This document shows, one piece after another, positions 1-13,500 of a DNA stretch of 64,000 bases (the stretch's first letter is position 1; each line of letters starts with the position of its first letter). The position numbers and the translations under genes are program-made. The notes beneath the pieces were generated by a model. The model saw only the letters and a list, made by a program, of their open reading frames with translations. It was not told where the DNA came from and searched no databases. Origin of the DNA: Valencia hispanica (taxonomy: Eukaryota > Chordata > Actinopteri > Cyprinodontiformes > Valenciidae); assembly GCA_963556495.2 (NCBI GenBank), contig OY747703.1, positions 26,617,796 to 26,681,795 on the forward strand. Reading direction: 5' to 3'.

Positions 1-936
1 ACGAATTTTTGAGACTTATCTACTTTGAGGAGGGTGTCATCGACTCTCTGTGACTATCTGAGAAGCTAGATTTGGGGTTTTCATTTGCTGTAAATCACAT
101 GGATCTAAATGGAAATAAATATCACCACGAAATCTCTATAAGTTTCTTTTTTTCAAAAGGAGAACAAATAAATGACATGCTCAATGGTATTCTGAATTAT
201 TAAAAAGGCTGCAGTAAAGAGGCATGTTCTATACTCAGTTTCTGCGCAGCGATTGCAAAAACAGTCTAGGTGGTGGCCATCTGACACAAGCTCCATATCA
301 TACCAGAACTGTCAACATAAAAGGAGATAAATACCTTTCAGTTAGAGCTATATCAGATAAAATTCATGAAATCCATTGAGCTCTTTTAAAAAGGTGTACA
401 CTTTAAGAAATTCCAGCTAAAATTGAAATATCTATATGAATCTAAACATGAAATAGTGCAGGTATACACACAAACACATAAAACATGCAGCTACTTAACT
501 CCATTGCCTGTTTGCCCCACGGATCTTGCCTGTTCACGTTCAGGGCTGCGTGTCTTCAGTCACAGCATTCAGGCAGAGACAAGAGTGAAGCTCGGAGGAA
601 TAGATTCTGGCATTTATCTCTGAGGGCTGATTGTTCTCTGAGTCAGTGGGTGGATGATGCCCTGCGCATGAGTCTGTGGTAAAGGCCTCCTCCTTGTTTA
701 GCTCCAGCCTACTCTGTTATGTGTAAAACTGCAGTGCATTTTCTAATTACGCCTAAGAAAATCTAATCATTCCAGCTCGCTGCTCTGCTCATCAAAACAA
801 TGCACAAACTCGCTGCCCTCATTTTCACTTCAGCCGTGCGTAAAAACACACCACTCTACGTTAGTTGGGGGGGGGGGGGGGGGAGGAAACACTTAGAAAA
901 CAGCAAGGTCTTAGTTTGAAAAGCTGATTGTCTTAC
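1..936. other. Unannotated flank with a G17 run
   Basis: AT-rich sequence with no recognisable exon. A run of 17 G occupies 867-883, which could form G-quadruplex-like structure and is prone to length variation. Two short open frames at 423-682 overlap in different frames and look like chance. Confidence 0.5.
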
Positions 937-1105
937 CTGGAAGTGATGGACAGGTGTGTATACAAGACGAATGAGCCCACAGACTCATGACGGCCGGAGC
1001 AATTACGATGAAACCAGCACAGACAGCTCAAACATACTTCAAAACCTGTTTGCAGGTCACTTCGATGAAGCACACACTCCACGTTTCAAATTGTGCTCCA
1101 ACAAG
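937..1105 (-). other. Possible first exon and promoter of a gene extending off the left edge
   Basis: On the minus strand a near-perfect donor, CTTCCAG|GTAAGACAATC, ends a possible exon at 937. Upstream lie CG-containing sequence and a CCAAT box within CTGATCAGCCAATCAGTG (about 1125). An ATG within it would give 17 codons before the donor, but no protein family is recognisable, so it may be 5' UTR. No downstream exon was recognised in 1-936. Confidence 0.3.
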
Positions 1106-1376
1106 GTGTGGAACTCGCCCTCCCACTGATTGGCTGATCAGAAACAGCATGACAGGCCACACGTAACCAGAAGTGTCACAGTTTAACAGGACAATCCACC
1201 ATGGATGATGATCTTTTAAAGATGTGACCCTTTCGATCGGGAATGTTTTAAACGACTTTGGTTAACAGGTGCAAATGAGAATATCATCAAAAAGTCTATT
1301 TTAGCAGTCTATAAAGTGAAACCTGTGAAACTTCAGTTTCCTTATGTGCGTTCCTTCTTCTAAATGTGATTAATAC

Positions 1377-1378
<2 letters not shown>

Positions 1379-1455
<77 letters not shown>
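1379..1455. repeat. (TA)n microsatellite, about 38 units
   Basis: Uninterrupted alternating TA for about 77 bp. Open frames reading Tyr-Ile repeats on both strands are artefacts of this repeat. Confidence 0.98.
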
Positions 1456-1458
<3 letters not shown>

Positions 1459-3582
1459 GGAACACCACAAACATTGTCCAGCAAACAGTCATTGCCAGGG
1501 AATGTTATTTGGTATTTGCTAAAGAAGCTGGTTGTTCATAGGGTGCTGTATCCAAGCAAGCCCATGGAAAGTAGAGTGATTAAAATTACCGTAATGAGTT
1601 ACCTTTTTCTGATATCCTCATTTATCTAGATGCACCTATGTTATTTATTCTTTAAATATTACATTTTTTATAAGCTGCAATCTTTGCTTCTATCTTGTGT
1701 GATTATTTGCAGCTGTTTACACTTAATGCCAAAAGAACCACAATTAAATAAATAAGTTATTAAATGTTTAAACATATGATCATGTAAATAATATTAGAAA
1801 TATAGTAAAAACATAATTATTTAAACGTCAACTTGGCCGCTTTGATTAGAAATTGAATTTATTATATAGTTACAGCTACTTTAATTTTTGTATGTATTGA
1901 TTTCAATACTTTGTTGTTCTGTGTTGTATTTTACTGATAGAGTGAAAAAAATAATATTTCAAGACAAGAAAATGGACTGGAAATTTATAAATTAACAAAA
2001 TAAACATTCATCAATAATTACTTAAAATTTGAAACAGTGAATAACTGAATAAGCAAAATTTTTTTTATAAAAACTTGTGTCAGTTAAATTTTGAAAGCAT
2101 ATATCCGTGTTTGTATAAATGTATTGAAATGACTTCTTGTTAAGTGCCTTGAGATGACATCTGTTGTGAATTGGCGCTATATAAATAAACTGAATTGAAT
2201 ATATCTGTATTAAAGTGTTTAAATTTAATTTATAAGTTGTGTTGCAGCACATCTTGTAAGTTTTTTATCTATTAGTTTTAGTCACTTTGTATTAGTGTTA
2301 GCCCTGCCCACTGACTCTGTAGCTGAATTATTAGTTAAATACATAAATACATAAATAATTTGCCTACTTAAAAGATTATTGTATAATACATTCAAATTAT
2401 GACTTCTGTTTTAATCAAATAATGTAATTGTCAATTTAAAAATAAATATAATTTATTATTAAATGAATATAGAAAAAATATAATAAAATAAATGTATGTA
2501 TTTAATAAATAACCTGTATAATAAACTGGCCTTGAGGAAACATGCTTCTTTTAAAGGTCTAGTAGCTTGGATTACCTTTTATCAGCCTAACTGTAGATGA
2601 ATGCAGGGCTATAGAGAAAGAATACACAAAAGAATAAAGAAACAAAAACTCTGGAGAAACTTATTTTAGAAAAAACAGAACAGGAGTCCCAATGGAGCCA
2701 ACATGGCGACACAGCTGCTTTATTATATCCTTCCCTACGTCACAGATACACCCACCCACTCACAAAGGGAACCAGGAACCTGTTGAACTACTTGGATCGA
2801 AGTTTTCTTTTGTCTGACGGTGTGATCGCCCAATCCCTACAGCTGCTGGGTCTACGTGTAAGAAGTTTGCATTGCAGCTAAAAACAAAAATTCCCTCTGG
2901 CAAAGGGCAGACAGTACAGAGGTCAGAGAACAAAGGTAAGCACCGGATGTTCAAGAGCTGGCTCCAACAACAAGTGAAGTCTTTGAAGAAAGTTGCAGAG
3001 CAGTGCTTGACATGCTTAACATTACAGAAATAGGTCTTGTGGTGTTTGTTTCTTTCGAAGGTATACTTGTAAGCATGCACGGTATACCAGGGGGTTCTGA
3101 CGCATCTTAATAAAAAATAAAATCTGAATATGTCATAGGTTCCCATGGCTACGCAGCATAATATCTGCAACATGAAACCGCCAGTTTTGACAATGAACTG
3201 GTTTCAATAGTAGAATCAAAATAAGGACAAAAACCTCTCCGAAACCTGACTCTATTCACTGTGAGAGGAATGAAAAGTCAGAGCACTCTTCCGATTGTTT
3301 TTCATTGGCTCCCAGGGGGCAGCGCCTGAAATGTTGGAAGTATCTGTGTTGGTGCAACACCCTGAGCAGCACACGGCTGTTGTCAAAACAAAACTGACAC
3401 GAGAACGCACACACGGATCAGTTCATGAGGATTCTCTAAGAGCCGATGACATTTGGTGATGTTGCAACATTTTTATTTGATTTTTAATTATTTCTAGCAA
3501 CTGAGGCTTATTTATTAACATATGTCATTTGTACGAGCAAGCCTTGCAAAAGCGTTCATACTCCTGGAAAATTTCACTTGTC
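1456..3582. other. Noncoding AT-rich spacer with an interspersed-repeat tail
   Basis: Very AT-rich to about 2510. At 2141-2200 a stretch reading GAGATGACATCTGTTGTG and then GGCGCTATATAAATAAA resembles the 3' end of a common fish retroposon. From 2690 to 3430 the composition is more balanced and a 137-codon minus-strand frame is open (2760-3173), but nothing in it resembles a known protein. Confidence 0.5.
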
Positions 3583-4284
3583 ACGCTACAACCACAAACT
3601 TCAATACCGTTTACTGGGATTTAAAGTGATAGACCAACACAAATTAGTACATAGCAGGGAAATGGAAGGGAAATTATTGCTTTTCAGAAATGTTAAATAA
3701 TAAAAATCAGAAAAATGCTGCATGCATTTGTATTCAGTTAACTTGAGTAAATACTTTTTAGAGCCATCCTTGCTGCAAATATAGCTGCAGGTCTTTTGGG
3801 ATATGTCTTTACCAGCATTGTGCATCTAGAGACTGACTTTCTAACCATTTTTCTTTGTGAAAGAGCTCAGTTCAGATTAGATGTGTAGGGTTTGTGAAGA
3901 TGACTTGTCAAGTCTTGAAATAGATTAACAATGTATCTAAATGATTTTATTGCACCATTGGCTCTATGTTAAGGCCATTTACCTACTAGAAGGTGACTGG
4001 AGTGGAGGATTGCCTTGTATCTTTGTCTCTACTGAAGATTATGATTATGACTATCACAGTGTTGCACAGTGGGGATTGTGTGTTCAGAGTGATGTACAGT
4101 GTTAGTTCTCCTTTACACAAAATAATTTAGCATGCAGACCAAAAAGTTCAGTTTGGTCTCATCTGACCTGAGTTCCTTCTCCTGATTACACCATTTTTCA
4201 GGTTTCTATTTGGAAAAACAGCCCCACCATGCATCGTTTTCCTTCTACTTCACAGTTGTGCACCACTTTGTGTTGTGTTGCTCT
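3583..4284 (+). mobile_element. Tc1/mariner-like transposon remnant next to the odad3 stop
   Basis: Begins GCTACAACCACAAACTTCAA and contains phrases of eroded fish Tc1-like copies: GATAGACCAACACAAA, CTTTTGGGATATGTCTTTAC, TTTGGTCTCATCTGACC. It ends with the inverted terminal sequence, CTTCACAGTTGTGCACC. The transposase is broken beyond reading. It stops about 20 bp short of the odad3 stop codon, so it forms that gene's immediate 3' flank. Confidence 0.7.
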
Positions 4285-4286
4285 TG

Positions 4287-4292
4287 TTTATT
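4287..4292 (-). terminator. odad3: odad3 poly(A) signal AATAAA
   Basis: A perfect AATAAA on the minus strand lies only 11 nt beyond the odad3 stop codon (4304-4306). It is immediately followed by the inverted terminal sequence of a Tc1 remnant. If used, the 3' UTR would be only about 30-40 nt long. No competing closer signal was seen. Confidence 0.55.
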
Positions 4293-4303
4293 TGGATCAG
4301 AAC

Positions 4304-4497
4304 TCATTTTTTCCAAGGCTTTTTGTTAGAGTTGGAGTCAACGATGAGCTGGGACTGACGCTTCAAGGCCTCTCGTGATATGATGTCAGCCTCCTCCTGT
4401 TTGGTCTCCCCCTCTGTGACATAAGCATGAACACACAAACACATTTACATGGTGTGTGTGTGTGTGTGCGTGTGTGTGTGTGTGCGTGCGTGTGTGC

Positions 4498-4536
<39 letters not shown>

Positions 4537-7500
4537 AATGGTAACAACCCACCTTCTTTGCTGAGCTCCTGTGTTTGTTCCTCAGGTAGTTTCACTTTGG
4601 TGTTGTTCTTGGGAAGCTTCCCTTCAATCCTGGTGTAGAACTGTTCAGAGGAACAAAATACCAGCTAGTAAAATATAAGTTTAAATTTAAAATAGTAGTT
4701 GTTTTTGTTCTTGCTTCTTTTCTACAAAAATCGCCTTTTTATACTTTTCCAAACAAAGCTGACTTTGAAACTGGTTTTTAGTGGAGGTTGGATAGATATT
4801 TTCAGAAGAAGCTCATAATTTCAGAAAATTATATGAAATGAGGGTTAAAATTATACATTCAGGCTTAAATATATACCTGTACCTAGGGCTGGGCAATATG
4901 GCCTCAAATCTATATTGCGATATAATTTAAAGCATGTGCGGTAACGATATCTATTGCGATATATTATTTTCTTTCCTTTATACATGTCAAAATGAGTGTT
5001 TATGAACATTCTCACTTTCCAGATTTATTGCAGCAGAACAACAACTTAAAAAAGTATAGAATGCCATTTAAAGAACACTTATTGTGCAAAATGCATTAAA
5101 AGTTTTTTTTTTCTCCAAAAGATGAAATACAAAAATTCTCACAACATAAATAAAGATGAAGAATTTATCCTCCTTGATGACATCAAAATGCACAATCGCA
5201 GTAGGCCGATATGGTTAAAATCTCTACCTTTGGATAAATTTCTACATTATACCTTTTATATCGCCCACTAATACCTGCACCACAATTTGACTAAATGTCT
5301 CTCAGAAAGCTTCACTGTCTCAGGAGCTTAACTTTATCCATTCCCAAACCAGCATTGATCTTTGTTTTTGGATCATTGACTGGTTGGAACTACCTCTTTT
5401 GTATTATCCGTATCACCAGCTGCACAGTGGCGCAGTTGGTTGCACTGTTGCCTTGCACTAAGAAGGTGTTCTCGCTTGTGCATGAGTGGGTTCTCTATGG
5501 GTACTCCAGCTTCCTTCCACAGTCCAGAAACATGACTGTTAGGTTAACTGGCCTCTCTAAATTGTCCCTCGTTGTGCGTGCATGGTTGTTTGTCCTGTGT
5601 GTCTCCATGTTGCCCTGCGATGGACTGGTGATCAGTCCAGGGTGTACCCCGCCTCTCATCCAATAACTGTTTGAGATAGGCACCAGATTGGTGTATGTAA
5701 ACTTCTGACCTCTGCTCCTTTGCAGGACAATGAGAGAGCAACTTTTAACAGCTCTCACTGCTTTTATGCTCCACTCATCAATTCCATATCTACAGAAAAT
5801 TACTATGTAAAGATCCAGTGATCAAACTAGCAATGAACAACTACTGGCTGAAACAACCTACTGCCTGGGATGAATTTGTGACATGAGAAGAAATTACTGC
5901 CATGACGCCTCAAAAAAACAACAGCCTTAGTTATAGGGGACATATTGTACAAGTTTCACTTTTTTCATCCTTTTCATCCATTTGGCTCTCTGCTGCCTCT
6001 ATAAACACTCCAGACATGAATAAAAAACATACATCCATTTTTTATTTTTGCTGTAAAAAATCTTGTGTTTCTACAAGACGTTTGAAAAAGTGTCTTATTG
6101 TGACATCACAACAAGCAGAATTTGTATAAAACCCTTACCTGTCATTCTCAGGTTTGGCCTAGCAACAAGATGGGTGGGCGTGGTCTGTGTTGGATATTAT
6201 AGGACAATGTACTGTATGTTTGATAGCGGGAGAATGCATACTAGTGTTACAGTCCAGAGGAGAGTTAAAGAAGGTGCATGTGCTGAGGGGGAGAACCGGG
6301 GGGAGGCCCGGAAAAACCCAGAAGGAAGTGGTTAGAGGAGGAGCGAGCCATGAGGAGCTACAAAGCAGCAAGACGGGAGCAAGTGGAGGCTGCTCGTTCA
6401 GAGGAGACGTCAAAAGCCAACGGCCGTTGCTATACCTTGCTTTACTGTTTTTTAAAACTTTTGCATTAGGGCTTGATCTTTTATGAAATGCACAAATGAA
6501 GTATTTGCTTCTCTAGTTTTTGAATACTTCCACAAGACCGGATGAAAGAGTTGGATAGTCAAAATTAAATAAGGAGGAGTATTTCTCCTCACAATGGGGT
6601 GCCCAGATTCCTACATCTGCACCGGCTAATTTGTATAAAAGTGACAGAGCCTTTAAATTGTCAAGAATTGCGCTGATTAGATCGCTTTATGTGAGAGTGA
6701 TTTTGTGCAAATAACTTCATTAACTTTATTTGTACAGACCATAGAGCTATTCTAACTTTTTTAAAAAGAGGTATCATATGTCCCCTTTAATACTGAGCTT
6801 CCTAAATGTCCATTTCCAGTAAATAGAGCGATACATCCAGTACTGCGTGTCAGTCATTGCACTGATAAATAGAGTGTATAAAGAATTGTTCACTAAACTA
6901 CACATAAAACAACAGAAATGTTCTGGTACCACAATTTTGTTATCTAGGTACAGATTCTTGGAAAAACCACTGTAAACATTTAGAACAACTATCCTTGTGA
7001 TGGTGACTGTGTTGAAGTTAATGAATAAAAACCTGCTAGTTTTATGAAATTTGAAACTAAACTTTGTATTCAAATTGGAAACTTGGGCAAAAATCTGTCA
7101 GAGCTGAGTGAATTTAACATCACATCATCATTAGCAGCTCTGATGAGAATGCAGCTGTTGTCACCTTTTCTGATATTCCTCCCAGACGTTTGTCTGAAAC
7201 AGCGCTAAGAACTGCCACACGGGTTATTTTTGAAAATGGGTTTTCCAGGTGCCAAATATTTTCAGTAAGATAGTCATAAGGGAAGCTTAGCTATATCTCA
7301 CCTCATCTTCCTCTATGTTCTTTGTGAGTGAAGCCAGGTCCTCCCCTTCAAGGTTCTTTTGTAAGATCTGTAGTTTCAGCTCACACTTGGTCAGAAGCTC
7401 CAGCACAAACTCATCTGAATCTGACGGGACTTTGCTAGCTTTGTCCTCAGTCTGGAAGAGGCATAGTATCAGACGAAAAATGAACTTGACCGTTAACAGA

Positions 7501-10500
7501 GACGTTGACATAAAGGTGAATGGCGCGTGTGATTTACAAGTGAGATGTGCTGCAGTTTCCCTGCCAGGTGCTCTACTCCAGCTCTGATGGTGTTTAGGGT
7601 CTTCACATGATTGATCAGGCACTCTGCGGCTGCATCACGCCTCTGTTGCTGAACCTGCAGCTGATGCTCACACTCCTCCAACATCTGCTGCTCACTAATA
7701 AAACCAGACAGAAAAACTGAGAAGCACTTAACAAGGCTTTCAAACACACGGGTCTATCTGCACAGGTTCTTTAAATGAGGAGATACATAAACAAGGTGAT
7801 GGGTCTCTTGTGAGTCGGTTGCACCTGGACAGCTTAGCCTCCCCAGAGTATTTAATGTCCTCAAACTGTTGGTTATGGAGCTCCTTCTCCTCCTTCAGCT
7901 GCAATAGGACCTCCTCATTCTCTTGCTTTAGCTTCTCTAAACGTTGATAATTCTCCTTCTGTAAGATTAAGTGCTCCACAACCTCCTGCGGGGATGGCAC
8001 AGAGGACTATAAGCACAGCATGCATCCATGTTTTTGTCCCATTTACTGTGTTTTGTTACATTTCTACCTGCATATCTGTGACCCCGATGGCCTCGCTGAT
8101 GCTCCTGAAGGCCTCCTCAAGGGTGGAGATGGCTTTCTCTTCTTCCGCTGTGATCCTGGTGGTGCTGTGATGGGCCTCGCTGCCCAACTCATCTGGCTGC
8201 ATTATAGTCCTCTGCACCTGCAGGAGGCCAAATTTGATTAGTTGATACTGATTTAATAATATTTTAACTAAAGAGTGGAATATGTTTCATCTCCTCACTT
8301 GGATTAATTTATTTATCTACGGACAAGTTTAATTAATGACAAATAGTCTTCTTTATTTATATTCTAAGCTCAATTTGAACTAAATCTAAATTAATCTTAA
8401 TTGAATTGTCATTAATCTTCCATTTTTGTAAAACAGGACCATTCTCCCAAGGTGAAGTATATTTACATCTCACCTTTTTCTCAGCCTTTTCAGCCTGACT
8501 CTTGCGGTGTTCAGCTTCCTGCCTTAACCTTGCTAGGTTGTTCTCCCTCTCCTTTTGTTCTTTGGACAGTTCTTCCTCCAGCTGCTGTAGCTCAGCCTGA
8601 TGGAAACCAGACAGTGACACAACGTTAGAACGATTAAAAACAACAAGAAAAACCAGGGAGATGAGCAAAACTTCAGCATGGCACAAGTTTTTCGTAAGTA
8701 ATCTGACAAAAATCATTTTATTCATGTTGAAAAATCCTCACTTGGGAAGATTTTTAACAGGTGGAAAAAAACAATATCGACAATGAGAAAATAACACTTT
8801 TCTACAAATATTTAACAGTTCTCTGTAATTCTCACCTCTGCAGCTTTTTTGGAGAGCTGATTCTCCTTATTCAGGACCTGCATGTTGTGCAGCTCCTCGC
8901 TGAACTTCAAGAACTCCGCTTCAAAACTGTCAATCTGTCCCTCATAAGTCCGAAACTCATCCTGATTAGTTAAGATGGAAAAGTCATGTGAAACCATGTG
9001 AAAAGAAGATACGAGAAAGAATATGAAAGAGTATCACTTACTCCATTCTCATATCAAAGTTAAACTAGAACTGTAAATGTAAACATTCTTAGATTTCCAA
9101 TATATCGCTTGCTGCCTTAATACCTCATCAAATTGTTTGAGCTGTTAAAAGTGATTATTTGAAAGAGGAAAACACAAAGAAACTTAAAACAGTTCCCACA
9201 AGAAAAGGATCCCACGACAGAAAAGGTTAAATAGCGACAGGTGAGGAGCATAATTTTAGTAATAGAGGTAAATATTAAGATGATTTGATTTGTATAAATT
9301 AGCATGTGAATTTAAATTTTTTTCTACTCATCTGCTATCATGTCACTGACAGATTAATAGAGCTGAAGTTGATCTTAACAGAGGAATTGAGAACCCTTAT
9401 TAAAAGCTCCAGTGATGTGATGATTTTGGATGCCGTCGTGCAAATGACATACAGTAAGTAAAGGATCAATGTTTTGAAACTTTGAAAAAACTAAAAATCT
9501 TTGTTTCTCAGGGCTAACATTAAACCAGACTTAACCTTGCCTGTTTCTGGTCAGCTAGGATGGCTAAAAATATTTCTTCTTCCTAAAACCCACACGAGAA
9601 ATATTTTAATAAAGAATTTTACAGACTTCCTTAACTTCTATATGATGATGTCATGACTTTGTAAGCTTCTGATTGGGTTAATTAGAGGCATCTCACTGGA
9701 TGTCTTTTGAGGCAACACTTCAAACATCATGCTTCATAATTTGCCATCATGAGAAAAATAAAAAATAAATGTCTGGCTTCTTGAGGAAAGAACGTAATGT
9801 GGAAATAATGGAGCAACATCTAAAGACAGACATGATCTTAAAGTTTGGAGTTAGAAGTTTGGTTAGAAAAGTACTGAGGTCATTTTAGGCACATGAGTTC
9901 AGCCTTCCTACCCCATCCTACCTTCCTATCAGTTTCTCTTGTATTGTGGTGCTGACAAAGCTCCCCAGGGAGTGTAGCTGGTATTATTTACAGTACACCG
10001 TGTTACTGTGGTGACTGAGTTTTTATTAATCAAACAGATACTCAACAAACTGGGTCAGAAAGTACTGTACTACTCCGGTTCCCTTTCATGTACTAGTAAC
10101 TACCCCTACATTATAAAAACACCCCTTTGCCCTCCAGAGCAAGCACATAAGCCATCCTTTCTTGTGGTGATTAAAGCCTTAACGATTATGAATCCCAGAC
10201 CGAACAATGAATGAATGTGTTCGATGTCATGCAGGTTTCTCATGAGGGTATATTTGTCGCACCCAATGGATTTCCTCTGTTTTTTCTCACACTTAAATGT
10301 TTCAGATCAAAGACATTTTAATAGCAGAAAACACAAAATACAAAATCTCATCTTGAAATAATAATCTCATTTAAATGGAAAAAAGCGATCAAAACCAACC
10401 TGTCCCTTTGTTAAATAAATACTGGTCCTATTAGATCATGAATTCAATGCGATTAACCACAAAAGCTAACTCAAATTGAATAGCCACGCCTGATTAGTGT

Positions 10501-13500
10501 TTGACCTGTAGAATCAAGATATCACTTAATTAAAAGCTGTTTGGCAACAAGAAGCAGGCTACAAGATCTCACAAAATAACACCTCATTCCCCGGTCTGAT
10601 GAAATCCATGAAAAAATGAGAAAAAAAAGTCAATCAAATTACATTTCTATGGCTTTGTGAGTCCAGAACCTCACAGTCAGATCCATTTTCCACCAATAGG
10701 AAAAGTCGTGCAACAATAATGCACTTTCCCAGGAATGACCCACTCATCATAATTACTCCAAGAGTACATTGATGACATATCTAGAAGGTCACAAAGGAAC
10801 CAAGAACATTTAAAGAACTGCAGACCTCACTTGCCTCCGTTAAGGTCAGTGTTCAAGATTGAACACTAAGAAAGAAAGACTGGACAAAACAAACACAAAA
10901 GCCAGTCTCACATAAGAAACAAATAACAGAAAAACTGTTTTCTGTTCCCCAAGACTTTTGAAAAAATATTTGAACTCAAGAGTGAACGTTTAGTTGCAAC
11001 CCCATTGTTGCCAAGTACAGAACTACTGGGGGCAATTTTTTTTCTCACATGTCAGGTTGATTGTGTAGCTTTTTTCCCTACAGGGTGTTTTTCAGTTGAT
11101 GCAGAACATTGTCAAAAATGAGCTGCAGCTAAATAGGACGAAGCAGAGAGTGTATCGTTATGAAAGTGTTTGGTCTACCTACCTGCATCTGTGTCTTGAG
11201 CTTCAGATTGATAAACATGCATTTTTCAGCCTCTTTGCACTTGAACTGAAATTTATCCAGACGGTTCTCCAATGCACGAAAATCCTGAGGAGATGCCCAC
11301 AAACAAGTAACAACCCTGCTAGTAGATCTGTCTGATATATTGAAAATATACATATACAGTCATTCAAAACTAATATTGCAAAGAGTGTCAGGAATTCCTG
11401 TTTTGCACAGCGAAAATATTTTCAGCCTGTTAACATTAGACAGACTTAATGTGGAAACTAACAGCACAATATAAAATACGGTCTTCATTAAATTAGGCTA
11501 TTTATATTCTCATTACACAGTGAACAGAAGCGTACGTGCCTGACTAAAGAGGTATATCGGCCGATGAAGCTATAAAGAAAATGGCAAATATCGGCCTGAT
11601 ATATCGGTCTGTCCCTGGTTGGAAGCATTTGAAGGATAAATGAGAAAAGGAAGAATGAAAAAAGTGTGCATTTATCACAAGTTATGTTGTAATCACAGTG
11701 TTCAACAGTAATATTACCACTGGATGATTTCTTAATACTATGCAGCCCAAAGTGCCAGTTCAGTTGATTAGCGTTTAAAGCTGGACACATTTTTAGAGAA
11801 TCAGGGGTTTAGCTACCATGTCATCTTCCTCTTCCTCAGAAACCCAAGCTTTAGAGGAATCAGCTTCACTGTTGCGCTCTTGGTTCATTCTCTCTTCTTC
11901 CATTTCCAGCTCATCGCGGCGTTGCTGGTAGGTTTGGGTGGTGTGGTTCAGAGCATTGAGACGTCTTCTTAGGGACACCAGCTCTTGGACTACTTTTGAG
12001 TTCGCTTTCTAAGAAAACAGGGCGACTTTAGATCGTCAGATACAATGCAGACAAACAAACAAGTAGGCAACTTTAAAACACCCCTTAGATTTTTGAAACG
12101 TCACCAACCAGGAACATAACCTATCAAGCTTATTTATGTAAAAACTCACCCCTTTTGATGGGTTGTGTTCATCAACCTAATTTGAAACACAAAGAAATGT
12201 ATTTTACAAAAAAAATTTGTCAGCATTTTGGATATCCAATAGATTGCACAAGTATCCATACCTCTTAAACCTTTTCGCATTTCAACTCGTTACAACCACA
12301 TACTGGGCGATTTTATATGAGATAAGTGCAAAATGCTTTGTAGAAGCACCTTAAAACAGCTTATTAAAGCAAGTCTTATCACATTATGTTTGTACCAGCT
12401 TTAGGCATGAAGAGACATGGAGAAATTGTTGGACATTCCTCTTTGCATAGTAGCTCAACACAGTCTGAATGAGTGGAGAGCATCTGTAAACAACAGATTA
12501 GTCTAAACTTTGCCCAGGTCATTCTAACACATGAATATGCTTAGATCTAAAACACTGACGCCACAGCTCTGGCTAGTTGTTAAGGTTTGTTGCCCTGCTG
12601 CAATGTCAACCCCCCCCCCAAGGATTTGTCTTTTTTTTATCTCCCCATCAACTCTTACCAATGTGAACTGTGCTGGTTAAGGCATCCCTGCAGCATGAGG
12701 CTGCTGCCACCATTTCATAATAGGGATGGGATGTTCAGGGTGATATGCAGAGTTCCTTTTTTCTTTAAATAGTGTTTTTTGCATGTTGGCAAAAAGATTC
12801 AATTTAAATCTTATCTGACCAGAGCAACTTCTTCCAGATGTTTTCTGGCTTGTGGACGGCTACATCCTGGTTGACTTGCAGTTGGGTCGAACTCTTTTAG
12901 ATTTTAAAGGAAGGTTTAAACAGCACTCTTTAGATATTGAAACTTTGACATATTGTTTTATAACCTAAACTTGCTTTGAACTTTTCTACAACTTTTTTCT
13001 TTACTTGTCTGCCGTGTTACTTGGCCTTCATATTGCTGTCTGTTCACTAAGGTTCTCCAGCTAACCTCTGAGGCCTTCACAGAACAGCTGGATTTTTACT
13101 GAGATTATACAGACAAATGGTCTCTGTTGAAAACCATGCATAATTTCTACTTCACAACTGTGCACTTACTTTGTGTTAGTCTGTCAGAGAGAAAACTCTA
13201 TAAGATCCATGAAGTTTTGTGGTTGTAACATGACAAAAGTGGTGAAAACAATTCAAGGGGCATGAAGGTTTTTTGCACTGTACTGTGCTGTAAATTATAG
13301 TGAACAAATAAACAACAAATAAATACAATAACAAATAAATAACAAATAAACATAATAACACAAACAAAAGTGTTATTTATGAGTAGGATGATGTATTTTA
13401 ATAAAGGTACAACCTCTGCCAGCTCTTTGTGCAGCTTCTGGTTCTCCTGCCTGTACTGGAAGATAATCTCTTGGTTCTTCTTCATGGTGGCCTGAGAACG

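Noticed and set aside
1296..1629. Open frames with Tyr-Ile repeats on both strands
   Set aside because: They translate the (TA)n microsatellite and have no other content.
2760..3173. 137-codon minus-strand open frame
   Set aside because: No similarity to any family I know, no splice or promoter context, and low-information composition.
4386..4638. Thr-His and Cys-Val repeat open frames
   Set aside because: They translate the (TG)n tract; the real coding parts here are odad3 exons 12 and 13.
5425..5668. Possible tRNA gene suggested by a tRNA-like head
   Set aside because: The B box is missing and the rest matches a common dispersed repeat, so it is a SINE-like fragment.
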